From positions 1,302,001 through 1,366,000 of the forward strand of contig NC_089191.1 in assembly GCF_947507565.1 (NCBI RefSeq): a stretch of DNA of 64,000 nucleotides, read 5' to 3'. The first letter of the stretch is position 1; each line of letters opens with the position of its first letter. Shown here one piece after another: positions 22,392-34,449 of this stretch. The notes below the pieces were generated by a model. That model saw only the letters and a program-made list of their open reading frames with translations, ran no database searches and was not told where the DNA came from. Made by a program: the position numbers and the translations under genes. The stretch comes from Oscarella lobularis (taxonomy: Eukaryota > Porifera > Homoscleromorpha > Homosclerophorida > Oscarellidae).

Positions 22392-24225
22392 CAGTTCCCG
22401 TCACTTAATACTACCGGGCACTATTGCAACAGGTCTTCGAGCGCGAAGTTTGAATTTGAGATAATGTAGTCTTCTTTTGATGTTTATCATGATAATTCTG
22501 ACTATATGTATTGCCTGATCAAAATTCTGCCTTTGTCAAACTTGTTTCCGGCGGAAATATTAACCAATTGAAGGACATCGTTCGATCGATGACGTCAGAC
22601 AAGCGGGAATCTTTCGCGCGCAAAACATTGAAACGAATCGATGTGCGAGTTCTTTGCAAACCCGCGTCGCTCTCGCTTTCGACGCTCGCCGTCGTTGCCA
22701 TGCCATGAGAAGCCCGGTCTGTTGAGAATACGAGCCACCCACTTGGGGCTCTTGGTTGGCACACCGTATCGCGCGACGAGCTGACGCTCATGGATGGCGT
22801 GATTATGTCACGTGGCAGGAAATACTTTGCTCCAAGTTCTACAAAAAAACCACTTCAATCATGCGGCTGCCACTGTGATCAATGGACTCTTTTGGCACTG
22901 TTTAAGCCACGCAGTGCAAGATCGCTATACCCCCTGTATCGACAGCTGATTCGCCAAAAATGTCAATCTACAGAGACCCTTTCAGCAATTATAATGCTTT
23001 TCAATTGTTTTATCAAGACACGCGAAGACTGCCGTATCTGTCTATTCCAGAGCCTACAGTGCTTATCAGCATAAATGGGAATCACGTGGTAGTGTGTGTT
23101 TATTGAGCGTAGAGTAAATTTGGTTGACTTTTTCGGATCCTTAAAAAATACTAGCTCCGGAAGGCTTTTCTCTACCTGCCGCCAAATTATTTAGTTGCGT
23201 TTCGCTTCTTGCAGCGAAAAACGTTAATCATGCGTGAGACTAAGGCTTGCTCGGTTTATCGCAAAAATTTAATTCACTGTGTACTATTTCCCGCACTTTT
23301 TACCTTTAACTGCTAAGCGATGTAAACCGAACGTTTTCATCGTTTTTGATTTTTAAGTTATTCTTTCTTTTGCGAAAAAAGCCATTACGTACATTTTTCC
23401 TTTGTTCGCGTTTTTTGAAAAAACAACGCAATGAATCCTATTCAACTTTTGCATCGGCTAATATCTATAAAGTACTGATGTTTTTATCGTTTCAATTTTG
23501 TTTTAAAATACCCAGTTTCAAAAATACTCAGTTTCATCAAAAGACAAAAAAAAGAAAGTAATGAATGAAATAGTAGAGCGCGCTATTGAAGTGGTATAGA
23601 TCACGCTAGTGAGGAATTCAACTTTGCGACAAAAAATGCGTGGATAGCGCTCCCAGTGAAAAAAAGATCGGTATTGTGACGACACGAATTTCAGTACACT
23701 GATTGGTCATAATACTAAAAGGCAAATTTTACGACTAGAGGCTTCAACGCCATTACTATCATGTAAAGAATCTTCTAACCATTCGAGGGATATGCAGTAT
23801 GAAGCTATACTGCTTTAAATTACCTAATATCACTTATGCTGATAAGCACCGTATTCAACGAAAACGTTACTACAGTAAATATGTTAATTAAATAATTAAT
23901 CCTACATCCATTTTGTTTCATTGTTTAACAATTAGGGTACTAAAGAACTTGACCTACTTCATGTGCAGCACGTGGTCTGAAACGTTTCGTGACATAAATC
24001 GCCCGTGTCATACTACCGTAGTGATAGCGCGGAGCAGCACGACGACGAAGTGGCTCTAAGATAGCCCGCTCCGGCTAAGTTTATTGCAGTTAGTTTTAGC
24101 TCAACCTCTCATTGCTGTCTCTTCCTCAAAGCTACTACGTCTTATGACGAGTCTTTTTCGAGACAAAATCATTCTACTTTGCTTTGTCATTTTATGATTG
24201 ACAAAGGAAATAGAATAATTTAGCC
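22392..24225. other. No recognisable gene
   Basis: Apart from short unrelated frames (22511, 22790, 23346) I see nothing to annotate. 23380-23560 is AT-rich. No splice-compatible exon pair or transposase motif was found. Confidence 0.5.
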
Positions 24226-24543
24226 TCAAAGAAGACGATCGGCAGCGACTATTCGCGAATAACAATCGATCGGCCCACTATTTACAATGGTAGGCCGATC
24301 GATTGTTTTTCGCAGATAGTCGCTGCCAATCGCGTAAATTTTTCCAGTGTTTGTCAAACGCAAAGTGGACATTGCACGCGAAGATGGCGGTGTTGCAAGA
24401 GCGATACGCGCTACGTTCTTTCGCGTGTTGCTGTAGCGTCTTTTCTTAGGCTTCGAAGACGTTTCTTTAGAGGATCGAGACTGTAGATCTGTTTCGTTCA
24501 AAGGATTTTTTCTTCCAGTCGGCATTAGCCCAGCGTCAAGCAA
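24226..24543 (-). CDS. Hypothetical 105-residue frame overlapping a hairpin
   Basis: An open frame starting MLDAGLMPTGRKNPLNETDL, then a basic Ser/Lys stretch, ending across the 24.24-24.33 kb hairpin. No family is recognised. The C-terminal third is produced by the inverted repeat and so may be fortuitous. Confidence 0.2.
   Translation of the reverse strand: MLDAGLMPTGRKNPLNETDLQSRSSKETSSKPKKRRYSNTRKNVARIALATPPSSRAMSTLRLTNTGKIYAIGSDYLRKTIDRPTIVNSGPIDCYSRIVAADRLL
24241..24327. repeat. 35-bp-arm inverted repeat (hairpin)
   Basis: Arms 24241-24275 and 24293-24327 are complementary over 35 bp with about 3 mismatches (GGCAGCGACTAT at the outside, CAATCGATCGGCC at the inside). They are separated by a 17-base loop. 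The block contains GATCGATC-type self-complementary cores. It may be a foldback transposon core or a small-RNA hairpin. Confidence 0.8.
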
Positions 24544-24894
24544 CGGCGGGCTCTGCTTTTAACGTTTTAAACGCGTACTGCGTCTACCTACAAAAGCGTA
24601 CATCCAATCATCGCACATCGACGTCGCTACAAATATTACTTATTCTTCTGGTCCTTACACTACTCTCGTGTTCTCAAAGAGCGCGCCCACGCGCGTCTTT
24701 GTCACTTCCTTTCAATGCCTTCGCGGATCAGGCAAGCATGGCAACGTTGGCCTTTGTGAACGCTGCCCTCGACTTCGACGATGCAAGGCCGAACTCTCTC
24801 AACGGTAAACAATTCTGATGACTTTTGTCGGCCAACTGGGCGCACATTTACGCAATTCTAAGCTATATCATTGGGAAGACTCAGGTTCGATGTT

Positions 24895-25640
24895 CTATCT
24901 GTTTTGCGCAGCACGGAGATTTGATCTCCGATGCCGAATATTTGCGGTCGGGCGTGTTGATAGAGTTGACGTTTGTACTGCTCTTGGGCTAACGTGACGG
25001 ACAACTGGGCTTCCTTTCACGCTGCCGAAAATTCTCAAAGCAACTCTTTCTTGTAGTTGTCGACTTCCAACGTGATGGCGCTGCGCTGACAAGACGGTCG
25101 TCTCGTCCAAAAAGCAAGAAAAACGAAGACTTTCCCGTATTGTGCGTAGAGGCAAACAGCAGACAGAGCAAGAAAGGATCTCATTCAGAACTGTGAAACT
25201 CAGAGTGCGCGTTTATCTTATTAATGCCGGTTAGGCGGCAGACTTCGGCAATCAGGTACACAAAGTCGCGTCCTCTTTCAGACAAGAGCTCGCCCCATGT
25301 CGGAAAATAAGTTCCTAAACTAGGGCCTTCGCTATTGAGGCCGCTGTTATCGGAAAAGCAGATATTTCTGGCTATTTGGTGAGGTAGTCGATGAATACGA
25401 CGACGTTGTGTTTCCATCTTCGGTTAGGGGTGAGAACGTTGACCGCTATCCTCTCAAAGGGTCCTACGTTTGAAATCGTATTTAGTTCTGGATTCACTAA
25501 ATGGCTTAGCCCATTTCGGCTTAAGCACGCAAGACACGACTTGCACTTTTGGCGAACGTCTCCTGCCATGCCGTCCCATCAATGTCTTTTTGAAAAAATG
25601 CTAAACAGGCTTTTCGTCGCAAAGCGGCCAAAGAATCGGC
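24895..25640 (-). pseudogene. Ty3/gypsy integrase remnant
   Basis: Frames on the minus strand give pieces of a gypsy integrase in order. MAGDVRQKCKSCLACLSRNG is the zinc-binding half, and PFERIAVNVLTP then NVVVFIDYLTK give the first Asp of the core. LLSERGRDFVYLIAEVCRLT is the second core strand, with Asp replaced by Glu. At 25171-25080, THNTGKSSFFLLFGRDDRL is the C-terminal block. Frameshifts separate them. Reverse transcriptase, RNase H, gag and LTRs are not visible. It is dead. Confidence 0.7.
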
Positions 25641-25759
25641 CGCTAAGAGCCATGGAGAGAAGAGCTTGTTACAGCGACTCGGGAGCTGTTACCCTCACTC
25701 TATACAGCAGGCGGACATCTACGTTTGCAAAGCACTCCATTAATGTGATGTTTAATTAA

Positions 25760-26410
25760 TTGAATAACGAATACAAGCTTCCGACTTAGACAATTTCACC
25801 TTCTCACGATCTTCTCGCTCATCAGAAAGTGGTGTTGCGGCAATTGTTAGAAACACGTAGTCACAGTCTGTTTGTGACTTACAAGTAGTTGCTGCATCAT
25901 GCACTTGTTTCTTAAATTATCTGCAGAGTTCGCCATACTCATTGTCCGAATGTGTTCGATGTTTGCATGAAAGCTTTGACAGGTAATCTGGTCTTTTGAC
26001 GCTTAAAAAATGCCGAAATCGTGACTATCAGCGCCGTCTCTAAGAGCATATGCCTAACTTAACTGCCCAACCGACTTACGATCATTTTTGCTTCTTACCG
26101 AACAGCGGCGAAGACTTTTGGGACGTTGCTGATGGAGTACTAACACAGGATTGCGGAAGAAGTAAAAGATGTTCAGAATGATATAGATAGAAGAACGGTG
26201 TGCGTACGTCCATAAGAAGTTTGTGATTGGAGAAGTTCTTTTAAGCGCACCATACTGTTCTGAACCATTCTTGAGGCAAACGCATATCATGATTTTAAGA
26301 TCATTTCCAAAGATAAAAAAGAGTTGGAGTATTGGCAGTAGAAACAGAAATTGTTGTAATGTCGTCGATATTGTGTTAGTCTCGAAGTTCTGTCAGCAGG
26401 CTTACTTACT
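25760..26410. other. No recognisable gene
   Basis: Intergenic sequence between the gypsy scrap and the Tigger relic. Short frames at 26054-26504 have no family signature. Confidence 0.5.
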
Positions 26411-26414
26411 TATA

Positions 26415-27080
26415 CAGTTGAACCCCGCTGCAACGACCACCCTTCGGACACGTAACAGGTGGTCGCTAGAGCGAGGTGGTCGCCCACCCGACAATGTAAT
26501 GTAGACGGCAAAAATGTAGTGTACACGAAGAACGTGTAGTGTGCGATGTGTTTTTTATTCGCTGTCACTCTCAACGGACTCTTCATGCAAAAAATGACAT
26601 AACAGATGTTTGTCTGCCTTCTAATCGTGAATGAAGCAGTTTTTCCTAAAGTTTACTTTCAAGAGAGACGCATTCCGAAAAAACATTCGTTGTAGCCTCG
26701 TGAGACGGAAAATAGCTTCAGATTCTCTGTGGCAGCAAGTGCTTCAGAAATGGATGTGATATTCGTCTCTACCACTTCTTCTTCGCAATCACTATCCTTA
26801 TCCGAAGATTCTTGATTTCTCTCTGAAACAAATTTTCCCAGCAGGTCATCCTCCCAGCCTTTTTTCAAAACCTCAGTTGTCGGTGCGCTCTCGTCGAAAG
26901 CAATATAATTGGCAGCATCTGCATTTCGTGCAAGGCCAAGACTGGTTATTTTGCTGCTGAGTAAAACCTGTTCATCGCCGTTCTCTGTAGCTGATTCATG
27001 GTCTGAAATTTCTTTCCACTGTTTATCAAAACCGGCTTTTCTGAAGCAATTTCAGGATCGTAGTAGTGTGGGGAAACGTA
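26415..27080 (-). mobile_element. Tigger relic with 3' terminal repeat
   Basis: The element end at 26415 starts CAGTTGAACCCCGCTGCAAC after a TA, with an inner near-copy of the GGTGGTCGC motif. This is a pogo/Tigger-type terminal repeat. The minus strand inside encodes the C terminus of a Tigger transposase (about 27070-26659). It reads NCFRKAGFDKQWKEISDHES, then KKGWEDDLLGKFVSERNQES and an acidic tail. The tail aligns with that of the element at 1-969 (AKGWEDELLSEFVEGNSQGD). The catalytic core is missing upstream and no second terminal repeat was found. Confidence 0.7.
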
Positions 27081-27897
27081 GAAATCGTTTTTGAGCCAAA
27101 AATACAGGCTACGGGAACAGGCTGTTAAAGAAGCGCAAAAACCGGAGTGGCGTATTTTATAAACGTTTTCGCAGGGAGGAATTGTCGCTGAAAAACGTAA
27201 CAGATGCGTGAATCGCCGTTACAGCTGGAACGACCATGTCAAAACAGATCATGTACTCTTTATGTAGGTGTAGGCGATCGAATGCATGGGAAAATGACAA
27301 ACAATTATTTGTAGCGTTAAATAAATGGCCAGTTACACAGGAAACAGAAGCATACGTCCGGAAACAAACGCGAAAATGTGTGGGCAAAAGTCAGATTTTT
27401 TGGAACAGTCTTTCGTAATTTACGGCAAAAAGGCAGATGGTCGATGAAGCCAATGGATGACCTGGGGTATTGCTTTATAGACATGCGCATTTTGATTACG
27501 ATCGAGTCACTGGACAGCGATGCGATTTTCTGTTGTTTTCTCATCGTAAGCATGTGAATTGCGTTGTGCGCAAACTCGACAAGAACCCACAATGTGAAGC
27601 CTACGAGATGTGATTATGACCACGTGAGCTACGCTGAGCATTTCACAAGGCGAACGATACGACGATACAACGGAATGTCCTAGCGAAGTTACTCGTCTAT
27701 ATACTTTTCGTTGTCGTTTGTCTTATGTATATAATATTATACGCTCGTGGCTTTAGTACGTCGCGATAAACCGCTGGTCCAAATCACGTTTATATAGACT
27801 AAGCCTGTTTTGATTATTGCAAAAGCCTTGAATTGAAATCCGGTCAATGGAGAAGAGAGCTTGGGAAAAGCTCAGGGAACGAAAGAGGGAAGCTATA

Positions 27898-29622
27898 CCG
27901 TATTACCGCACATAAAAGCGCTTGCGCTTCTACGTGAAAACAGGCTTTGACGGCAAATTAACGTGTTCATTCCGATATAGGCGCATGCGCTTGTATGTGA
28001 ACAACCAGTTTGAGTACACGACGTGAGGCAATATAACAGGCAAGACAAAAGCTAAGCTATTCGTTTGGGTTCCGAAGTTCAATCTTCGTAGAGATCGCCC
28101 TCATCTCTACAGGACCTGCTGCTTTCGTCTGGATGTTCTGATTCATCGTCTGACTCATCGTCAGATTCATCGTCAGATTCATTATCACTAAAATCTGAAT
28201 GGCTCAGTTCAGATTCTAAACTTCCGCCGCCAATGAGCAACTGCAATCGAGAATTTAAAGTCTCTCCGCTTTCAGGCGTAACAATGCCACATGAAGTAAA
28301 CGACTTCGCAATCATGGTATCGTCAGTTGCTTTCCAGCATTCATCGACCCATTCCGCAATCATTTTGTAGCTGGCAGACTTTCTGTTGCCGCTCTTAGTA
28401 AATTCCTGTTCACCACTTCTCAACCACTCTTGCCATTTCTCTCGCATTGCAGATTTGAAGGGTTTGTTCCATGAGACGTCACACGGCTGTACAATGGGTG
28501 TCAAACCCGGCGGGATAAAGACTGCCGTAGTTTGGTGGTGACGTTTCAATGCTGATAGAACTGTTTTGTTCATATGGCTCGCATGCCTGTCGTACACTAG
28601 ACAGGCGGGAGCACGAAACAGGGAGTTTGGCCTTTTCCTCCAAACTTCTGTCATCCAAAATTTCAGCAAATCCGAAGTCATGGAGCCTCCCTTTGCAACT
28701 GTTACCACGATATCTTTAGGAAAAGGGCCCTTCGGGATTTTCTTCAATCCTTTGAATATTATCATTGGCGGCAATTTTGTACCATTCGCCATTGCGCAGA
28801 GAACAACTGTGTACCTGAGTTTCTGTTTGCCAGTTGTTTTGGATGGTACAGTTTTGACGCCTCTGAAGTCTATCGTCCTCTTGGACGGCATGTCAAACCA
28901 CATGGGTGTTTCATCCATGTTGGCAATGGAAGAGAGTGGAAGGTGCCCTTCGTCGATCACAGTTCTGCAACTTTCAATAAACTCTCTTGCTTTGTCAGCG
29001 GCATCTGCCGGAATTTTTTGCCCCTCCGTCGTTACTGTGCGTGTGGAAAGGCGATGACGTTTCATAAATCTGTGTAGCCATCCGTTTGAAGCACAGAATG
29101 TGTCTCCTGGCTCTTCTAGATAGGTGTCTTCGTACAGCTTAAGAGCTTGTTTTTTCACCGATGCGCCGTCAAGAAGTACGTGATCGTCTTCCCTGCATGA
29201 GCGAATCCACTCAAGCAGCCGCACTTCCATTTCCGGAAACGACGCCGAAGACCCGTCTTTAGGTGTTCGCAGAAGACGCCGACGCTTCCTTCCTGCGGTA
29301 TCTCTCCCAGCGGCGAGTTTCTCGAGTTCATCGTGCTGTTTTCGCCAACTCTGAACAAGCTTACGGTGAACTCCATGCATTTTCGCTGTGGCTGATACGT
29401 TTCCGTCATTTAGAGTAAGGCTCGACACAACGCGACGCTTAAAATCAAGTGAGTATGACTTTCTTCTGGCTGCCATGCAAGCAGATTGCGACCCGACAAC
29501 GATTGCGCAAAGTTGGCACCTTACCTCGTGGTATTGGCGCATGCGCTACTACCCCGAGATATAAGCGCACCCTGTGATAAATTCACATGGTAGCGCATGC
29601 GCTTTTATGTGCGGTAATACGG
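27898..29622 (-). mobile_element. Complete Tigger/pogo-type element
   Basis: A 1725-bp element bounded by inverted repeats that begin CCGTATTACCGCACATAAAA and are identical for the first 24 bp, with scattered mismatches to about 41 bp. TA flanks each end (27896-27897 and 29623-29624). Subterminal copies of GGCGCATGCGCT lie about 80 bp inside each end in inverted orientation and look like transposase-binding sites. The single gene is uninterrupted. This is the only element in the window that looks structurally complete. Confidence 0.9.
28079..29542 (-). CDS. Tigger/pogo-type DDE transposase, intact
   Basis: One unbroken frame of 487 codons. An internal Met (start 29476, MAARRKSYS) fits the family start better than the first Met. 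Residues about 24-75 form a helix-turn-helix with DFKRRVVSSLTLNDGNVSAT. Residues about 103-172 form the second, CENP-B-type DNA-binding domain (WLHRFMKRHRLSTRTVT). The catalytic core follows, with Asp210 in ANMDETPMWFD, Asp318 in CLVYDRHASHM and Asp355 in IVQPCDVSWNKPFK. The last 35 residues are acidic with tandem DESD repeats. The protein would bind the element ends in the nucleus and move it by cut-and-paste into TA. All three acidic residues and both DNA-binding domains are present, so activity is plausible but unproven. Confidence 0.92.
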   Translation of the reverse strand: MRQYHEVRCQLCAIVVGSQSACMAARRKSYSLDFKRRVVSSLTLNDGNVSATAKMHGVHRKLVQSWRKQHDELEKLAAGRDTAGRKRRRLLRTPKDGSSASFPEMEVRLLEWIRSCREDDHVLLDGASVKKQALKLYEDTYLEEPGDTFCASNGWLHRFMKRHRLSTRTVTTEGQKIPADAADKAREFIESCRTVIDEGHLPLSSIANMDETPMWFDMPSKRTIDFRGVKTVPSKTTGKQKLRYTVVLCAMANGTKLPPMIIFKGLKKIPKGPFPKDIVVTVAKGGSMTSDLLKFWMTEVWRKRPNSLFRAPACLVYDRHASHMNKTVLSALKRHHQTTAVFIPPGLTPIVQPCDVSWNKPFKSAMREKWQEWLRSGEQEFTKSGNRKSASYKMIAEWVDECWKATDDTMIAKSFTSCGIVTPESGETLNSRLQLLIGGGSLESELSHSDFSDNESDDESDDESDDESEHPDESSRSCRDEGDLYED

Positions 29623-30045
29623 TAAGCCTCGTTTTCAGCTGATACGTTAATTTAGAACAAGTTTTTGTGCGACCTCATGCGCTACAAGTAGTCATGTAGC
29701 CTTGCTTCCTCCTCGCCGTCTCCGCTGTTCGTGATGCCAAAAGCAACTACACTGAGTAACAAGGGTCAGCGCAATGTCAAAAATGTGGGTCCACGTGAAA
29801 CTGATTTGGTTTCGGATTTGGCCTAATGATTGTGCCTATCATCTTATACGCATTAAATGTTATTTACAGCACTCGGGGCTCAGTTATAGCCTTCGGCTTT
29901 GTTTTGTGCAATAAGTCACGTTCCTCGTGGCATAATGCACGATCACCGTTTAATAAATCATACGTATACTGCTCGCTAGACGCTCCACGTCGGCAAATAA
30001 CTTCTTCGCAACCAACAATTTTGCTATCGCAGAAAAACTGTTAGC

Positions 30046-30230
30046 TATTTATTGAGGTAGTCTTTGAATACGACGACGTTAGGTGAAGCGTCAAGACGTC
30101 GACTGCTCTCCTTGCAAACGGTCCTCTGACGGCATTTGACTTCAGTTCCAGCTTCTCCGAACGACTAAGCTCATTACTTGTTTTTTTTGCAAACGTCTTC
30201 TCACGTGCCGTTTCACCAATAACTTTTAGA
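30046..30230 (-). pseudogene. Small gypsy integrase fragment
   Basis: Minus-strand reading gives AVDVLTLHLT and VVVFKDYLNK in neighbouring frames. These match the AVDVLG..VVFIDYLTK block of gypsy integrase and the relic at 25.4 kb. Too short and frame-broken to be functional. Confidence 0.45.
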
Positions 30231-33224
30231 CAAAATGCCGTTTCTAGTAAAACAATTGCAGATTCGGTCGCTGTGTTCTTCCGATAAAAGAGAGAATGAA
30301 TTTGCGAATATTCAATAAAAAATTAGGGCGAATAAAGAAAGCCTACTAGTGCGTGTCGAAATCAACCCACCTTTACGACGCCGCAACGCCGAAACGGCGC
30401 GTCGTACAGCGACAAACGACAGGTCGATCTAAAGCTTTTATCGGTCGACGGCGTGCGATGCGCCGTTTGTCGTACAGCGAGTGCGAAATATTGGAAACAC
30501 GAACACGGCCATTTTTGCGCTTCGCGAATAGGCGTAAACGACTTTCTAAGTAACGTCAAAAGCAGCGAAAAGCTTTAAAACGTTTCGAAAACGTCGTTTC
30601 ACATCACTTCAAAACGATTGCACCGTATTCCGAGGTGCGCGTCACCTCTTCGCGACGCGACGCCGCGTTTTCACCTTACCTGATTGCATTATTACATGCT
30701 TCTGTACGTCACTTAGTAGAGGCAACTCAGAGCCTGCAATGCCGATGTAGGATATCGACAAATGTAGACCCTTATTAGGTGTCAATGTCACGGACGTGTT
30801 CTACGGTAGGATATTTACCATCTGATTATCTTTTGTAGCCACCGATCAGCTTTTTCATTAGAGAAACTGTTCGACAAATTTTTCACGAAGGACAGTGTTA
30901 AGTCACGGCATATGCGCCGATTTCTCCGACGAGTTTACCACAGCAAAGTGAGTTTTAGTAATATGAACGTGTTCTGTGTTTTATCATATCAATTTAAAGT
31001 GCCCAAATTTTGTATGGCATGTTGACGGCTATGATAAGCTGAAACCGTTTGGATGCGACATTCACGGTGATGTTGACGGGTTAGCCTTAGCTATTAAAAG
31101 CACGAAAAAATGTCTACTCTTTTTGAAAGATTGTCTCGTAAAATACTTTGGCTACGGGTTTTTAGTTTAGCTGTATAACGGTAAACTTTTCTAATCGGTT
31201 AAAAATATTTTTTGAGCCGTCCAAGTCGTTGACGATTGTAGCAACCTATGCTGTGCTTTTTTGTGTTTTGAGGAGCACTACTTTCCAACAGCTTCGCTAA
31301 GTGGCCGTCCGATGTCGATGATCAAAATTGCTTAGGAGACTGAAAGGCGTCCCCGCTGGCTTCTATGCTAACCCTTTTCGAAGAGAGAAGCGTCTGAAAC
31401 TTTGTCTATGACTGTCATTGTCTTTTCCGCGTGTTTATCGGTGCACAGCAGTCTAGGTGCGAAAAGTGAATCAAACTCAATAATTGAGCATGTGCCTCTT
31501 TAGTCTTCAACATACTGCAGAGTGGTGAACTTGACGACATAACGTTACTTCTCGATCCGTCCTCTTTCTTTAGCCATGAAAGACATTCCTTAGTAGCACT
31601 CCTATTCAAACAAACGCGTCAAACAGGCTTTGTAGCTAGTGACAAAAGAATCCATCATCAGATTGTTTCCTTTGCTGTCATAGACAGCTACTAGCCTCTT
31701 TTTACTGAAAAGTTACAAAAGGTTGACTGCTGCTGAAAACGACATCCTCGTTTCAAAGTTGTGACAAAGGTCAGCACAGGAGTGGCACGAAAGACAAAAC
31801 AATGGGATACAGTTGCAAAAGAGATCGAAAACGACGGCATTAAACAGCATGTCGCCCAGACTTTACCGCTTCCAGCGTCGTCCTGTGTTAACCGTGCGAA
31901 AAAAACTTTAATAAAATTTTGATAAAATTATTGCACTTTTCAGCAATCTCTTGAGTTGTAGGAGTTGTTCCAGTTGGGGCGAATATCGAAGTCAAGCCAA
32001 GCGAAGTCATCGGACGGACGGCAGTTTTGAAGACATTCACGAGCGTTTCTGTTAAATATCGAAACAAGAAAAGGTTCCGATAAATATCTTCCACGTATCG
32101 TGACATTTTGATTACTAAGGTTTCTTTTGTGTACCGTCCTTACTTTGAAGACATAGATTGCAAAAAATACTATTGTTGCCGGTAATTAAGACGACGCTCC
32201 AAACGACGACAATGTTGATAATTCCAACAACAACGACAACGGTTCTTCTCGACTAAGATATTTATTCCGTCACTCAGGAGTGTATTCGCGAACCTGAGCG
32301 CAGCCGTAAGGTTCGCCAGATGATGTCTGCGCTCTTCTATAGACATCTGTGGACAAGCGGAAAGAAAACGATCAAAGTTGCTCCGAAGGCAGTGGGAAAG
32401 ATGATCGGCGTGGGTGAGAAGAGCGTTCGAGTCTGGATGACTGACTTAAAATCAAACGGGGCTAATTCCCTACAGACGGTCGTGGGAAATATTGTCACGT
32501 AAGCAGCATGCATAATAAGAATGTTTGACGCGAAGTTACCAAATGGATCCGTGAAAATACTAGCGTCAATGGAAGAGGCAATATGACAAAGATTTCCAGC
32601 GTTACATCAGAGATTGAAGAGAAGAGGGATAGGAAGCTCCCGTCGTCACGTAACAGGAAGTAGGGCCCGACAACTGCCTGCAGTTGCCCCATGTGCGTTA
32701 CGGCTAAGGCCCGTATATTGTTCACATAAACGGCGAAATGTAGCACTGTGTGACTTTCCGAATATTTTTCTACGGTAATGTACTTTCAAAATTGTTGAAA
32801 CAATTTTGGCATACATCTTTATTGTAATATTCGCTCTTATCCCTAACTTTATCGCGAGCGACTTTTACGTACCTCTTACGGTCGTCTTTCAGTGTCCTAC
32901 GCGGCCTGATGGCCTTTCACGGATTGCCTGTCTACTATTTTCAGCTTCCCTAGTCCTATTTGCGCATCCAAGGAGATTTCCACTGACTTTAGAGCATAAA
33001 TTGCAATATACGGGGTTCTTTTCATCGCTAGTTTACGTACCAAACTAGCAGTCAACCCGGCTTCGCCCGGGTATTGGTCTTACTAATAGCTTTCCCTCTT
33101 CTTCTGGAAGTTCTCCTTCCCAGCAGTGAATATGCATCATGCATATTGACCGCTGATAAAGTAAGGCTTCCCGTATATAGTGTGAGGAACTCATACAGAA
33201 GGGGAACAAAAGAGGAAAGGACAG
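30231..33224. other. Gene-poor stretch with weak transposase-like scraps
   Basis: No gene is supported. About 32320-32500 on the plus strand opens KVAPKAVGKMIGVGEKSVRV, a possible helix-turn-helix of an IS630-type transposase, but nothing else of that gene follows. Minus frames at 31415-31720 (SKGNNLMMDSFVTSYKACL) look protein-like but are unidentified. At about 33055 the sequence AACCCGGCTTCGCCCGGGT is a small GC-rich hairpin of a kind common in dispersed repeats. Confidence 0.35.
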
Positions 33225-34400
33225 GGAATTCTAAATTGACAATTTCTATTAGACACTCAGTTCCTAACTCTGACTTGAATAATCCTGTTAGAAATCAGAC
33301 CCTGACTCCGGCTTGATCATTTCTGTTATATAAACAGTCGACCCGAAGCTCCAGCTTCATTGTTTCTGTATTATTAGCGTTGGTTACACTACGGCATGAA
33401 CTACGGGGAGGTCTATACGCATATCAACCTCTGGGGGAGAGAACGCCCAGAAATGGGAGCCGAAGTCAGAAAAAGGGAAGTGAAGGTCCTCAGATACACA
33501 TTTCCTATAACTCCGGCCCCAATGAAGTCTCATAGATACTCAGTCCCTAACTCCAGCTTTATTGATAGATGCTCCTGTAGTCCCTGACCGTAGCTTCATT
33601 ATTTCTGTTATTAATTAATACCGTCCTTAACTCCAGGTTCTCGCCTCCAGGCACAGACACCCTGATAAATTATTATAGGAGGGAAGGTCTCTACTTAACA
33701 ATTCCTATTAGATACTCAGTTCCTAAATCTGACTTAACTATGTCTATTAAAATCAGTCTTTGACTCCGGTTTGATTATGTCTGTTATCTAAAGAGTCAAT
33801 CCCTACCTCCAGCTTCATTCTGCGTTATAGCGTTGGTAACACTACGACATGCACTACGGGGAGGTCCATATGCATATCACCTCTTGGGGGAGAGAAATTT
33901 TAGCAATGGGAGCCGCAGTCAGAAAAAGGTCCTCAGACACAGAGTCCCTAACTAACTCCGACCCCAACCCCAATCAAGTCTATTAGATCAGTCCCTAATT
34001 CCGGCTTCAATAAATAGATACTCCAGTAGTCCCTTACTCTAGCTCGATTATTTCTGTTATCAAAACAGTCCCTAACTCCAGGTTCTCGCCTCCAGGCACA
34101 AACACCCTGATAAATTATTATAGGAGGGACTGTCGCTGCGTGACAATTCCTATTAGATACTCAGTTCCTTAATCTGACTTAACTATTTCTATTACACAAA
34201 TAAGTCTTTGACTCCGGCTTGATTATGTCTGTTATCTAAACAGTCGATCCCTAACTCCAGCTTCATTAGCATTGGCTACACTACGACATGCACTACGGGG
34301 AGGTCAATATGCAAATCCCCCTTTGGGGGAGAGAACTTTTAGTAATGGGAGCCGGAGTCAGAAATAGGTCCTCAGACAGAGTCCCTAATTCCGGCCCAAT
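33225..34400. repeat. Tandem repeat, about 450-bp unit, about 2.6 copies
   Basis: Three successive copies begin near 33225, 33690 and 34135. Shared landmarks are GACAATTCCTATTAGATACT / CAGTTCCTAA, TCTGTTATCTAAACAGTC, then the conserved ACTACGACATGCACTACGGG / GAGGTC and TGGGGGAGAGAA. A shorter internal motif (TCCCTAACTCCAGCTTCAT) recurs several times per unit. Non-coding, satellite-like. Confidence 0.8.
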
Positions 34401-34449
34401 CAAGTCCACCGGAAGGTTATTGTCATTACGACGGTCCTACAATATAAGT

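Noticed and set aside
27421-27480. Plus-strand AGCCAATGGATGACCTGGGG resembling the Tigger WKANRKAWMTG block
   Set aside because: Only a short match, in a frame with stops and in the opposite orientation to the nearby Tigger relic. Not enough to call.
28566-29057. 163-codon plus-strand frame
   Set aside because: It is antisense to the Tigger transposase coding sequence, whose motifs are unambiguous on the minus strand.
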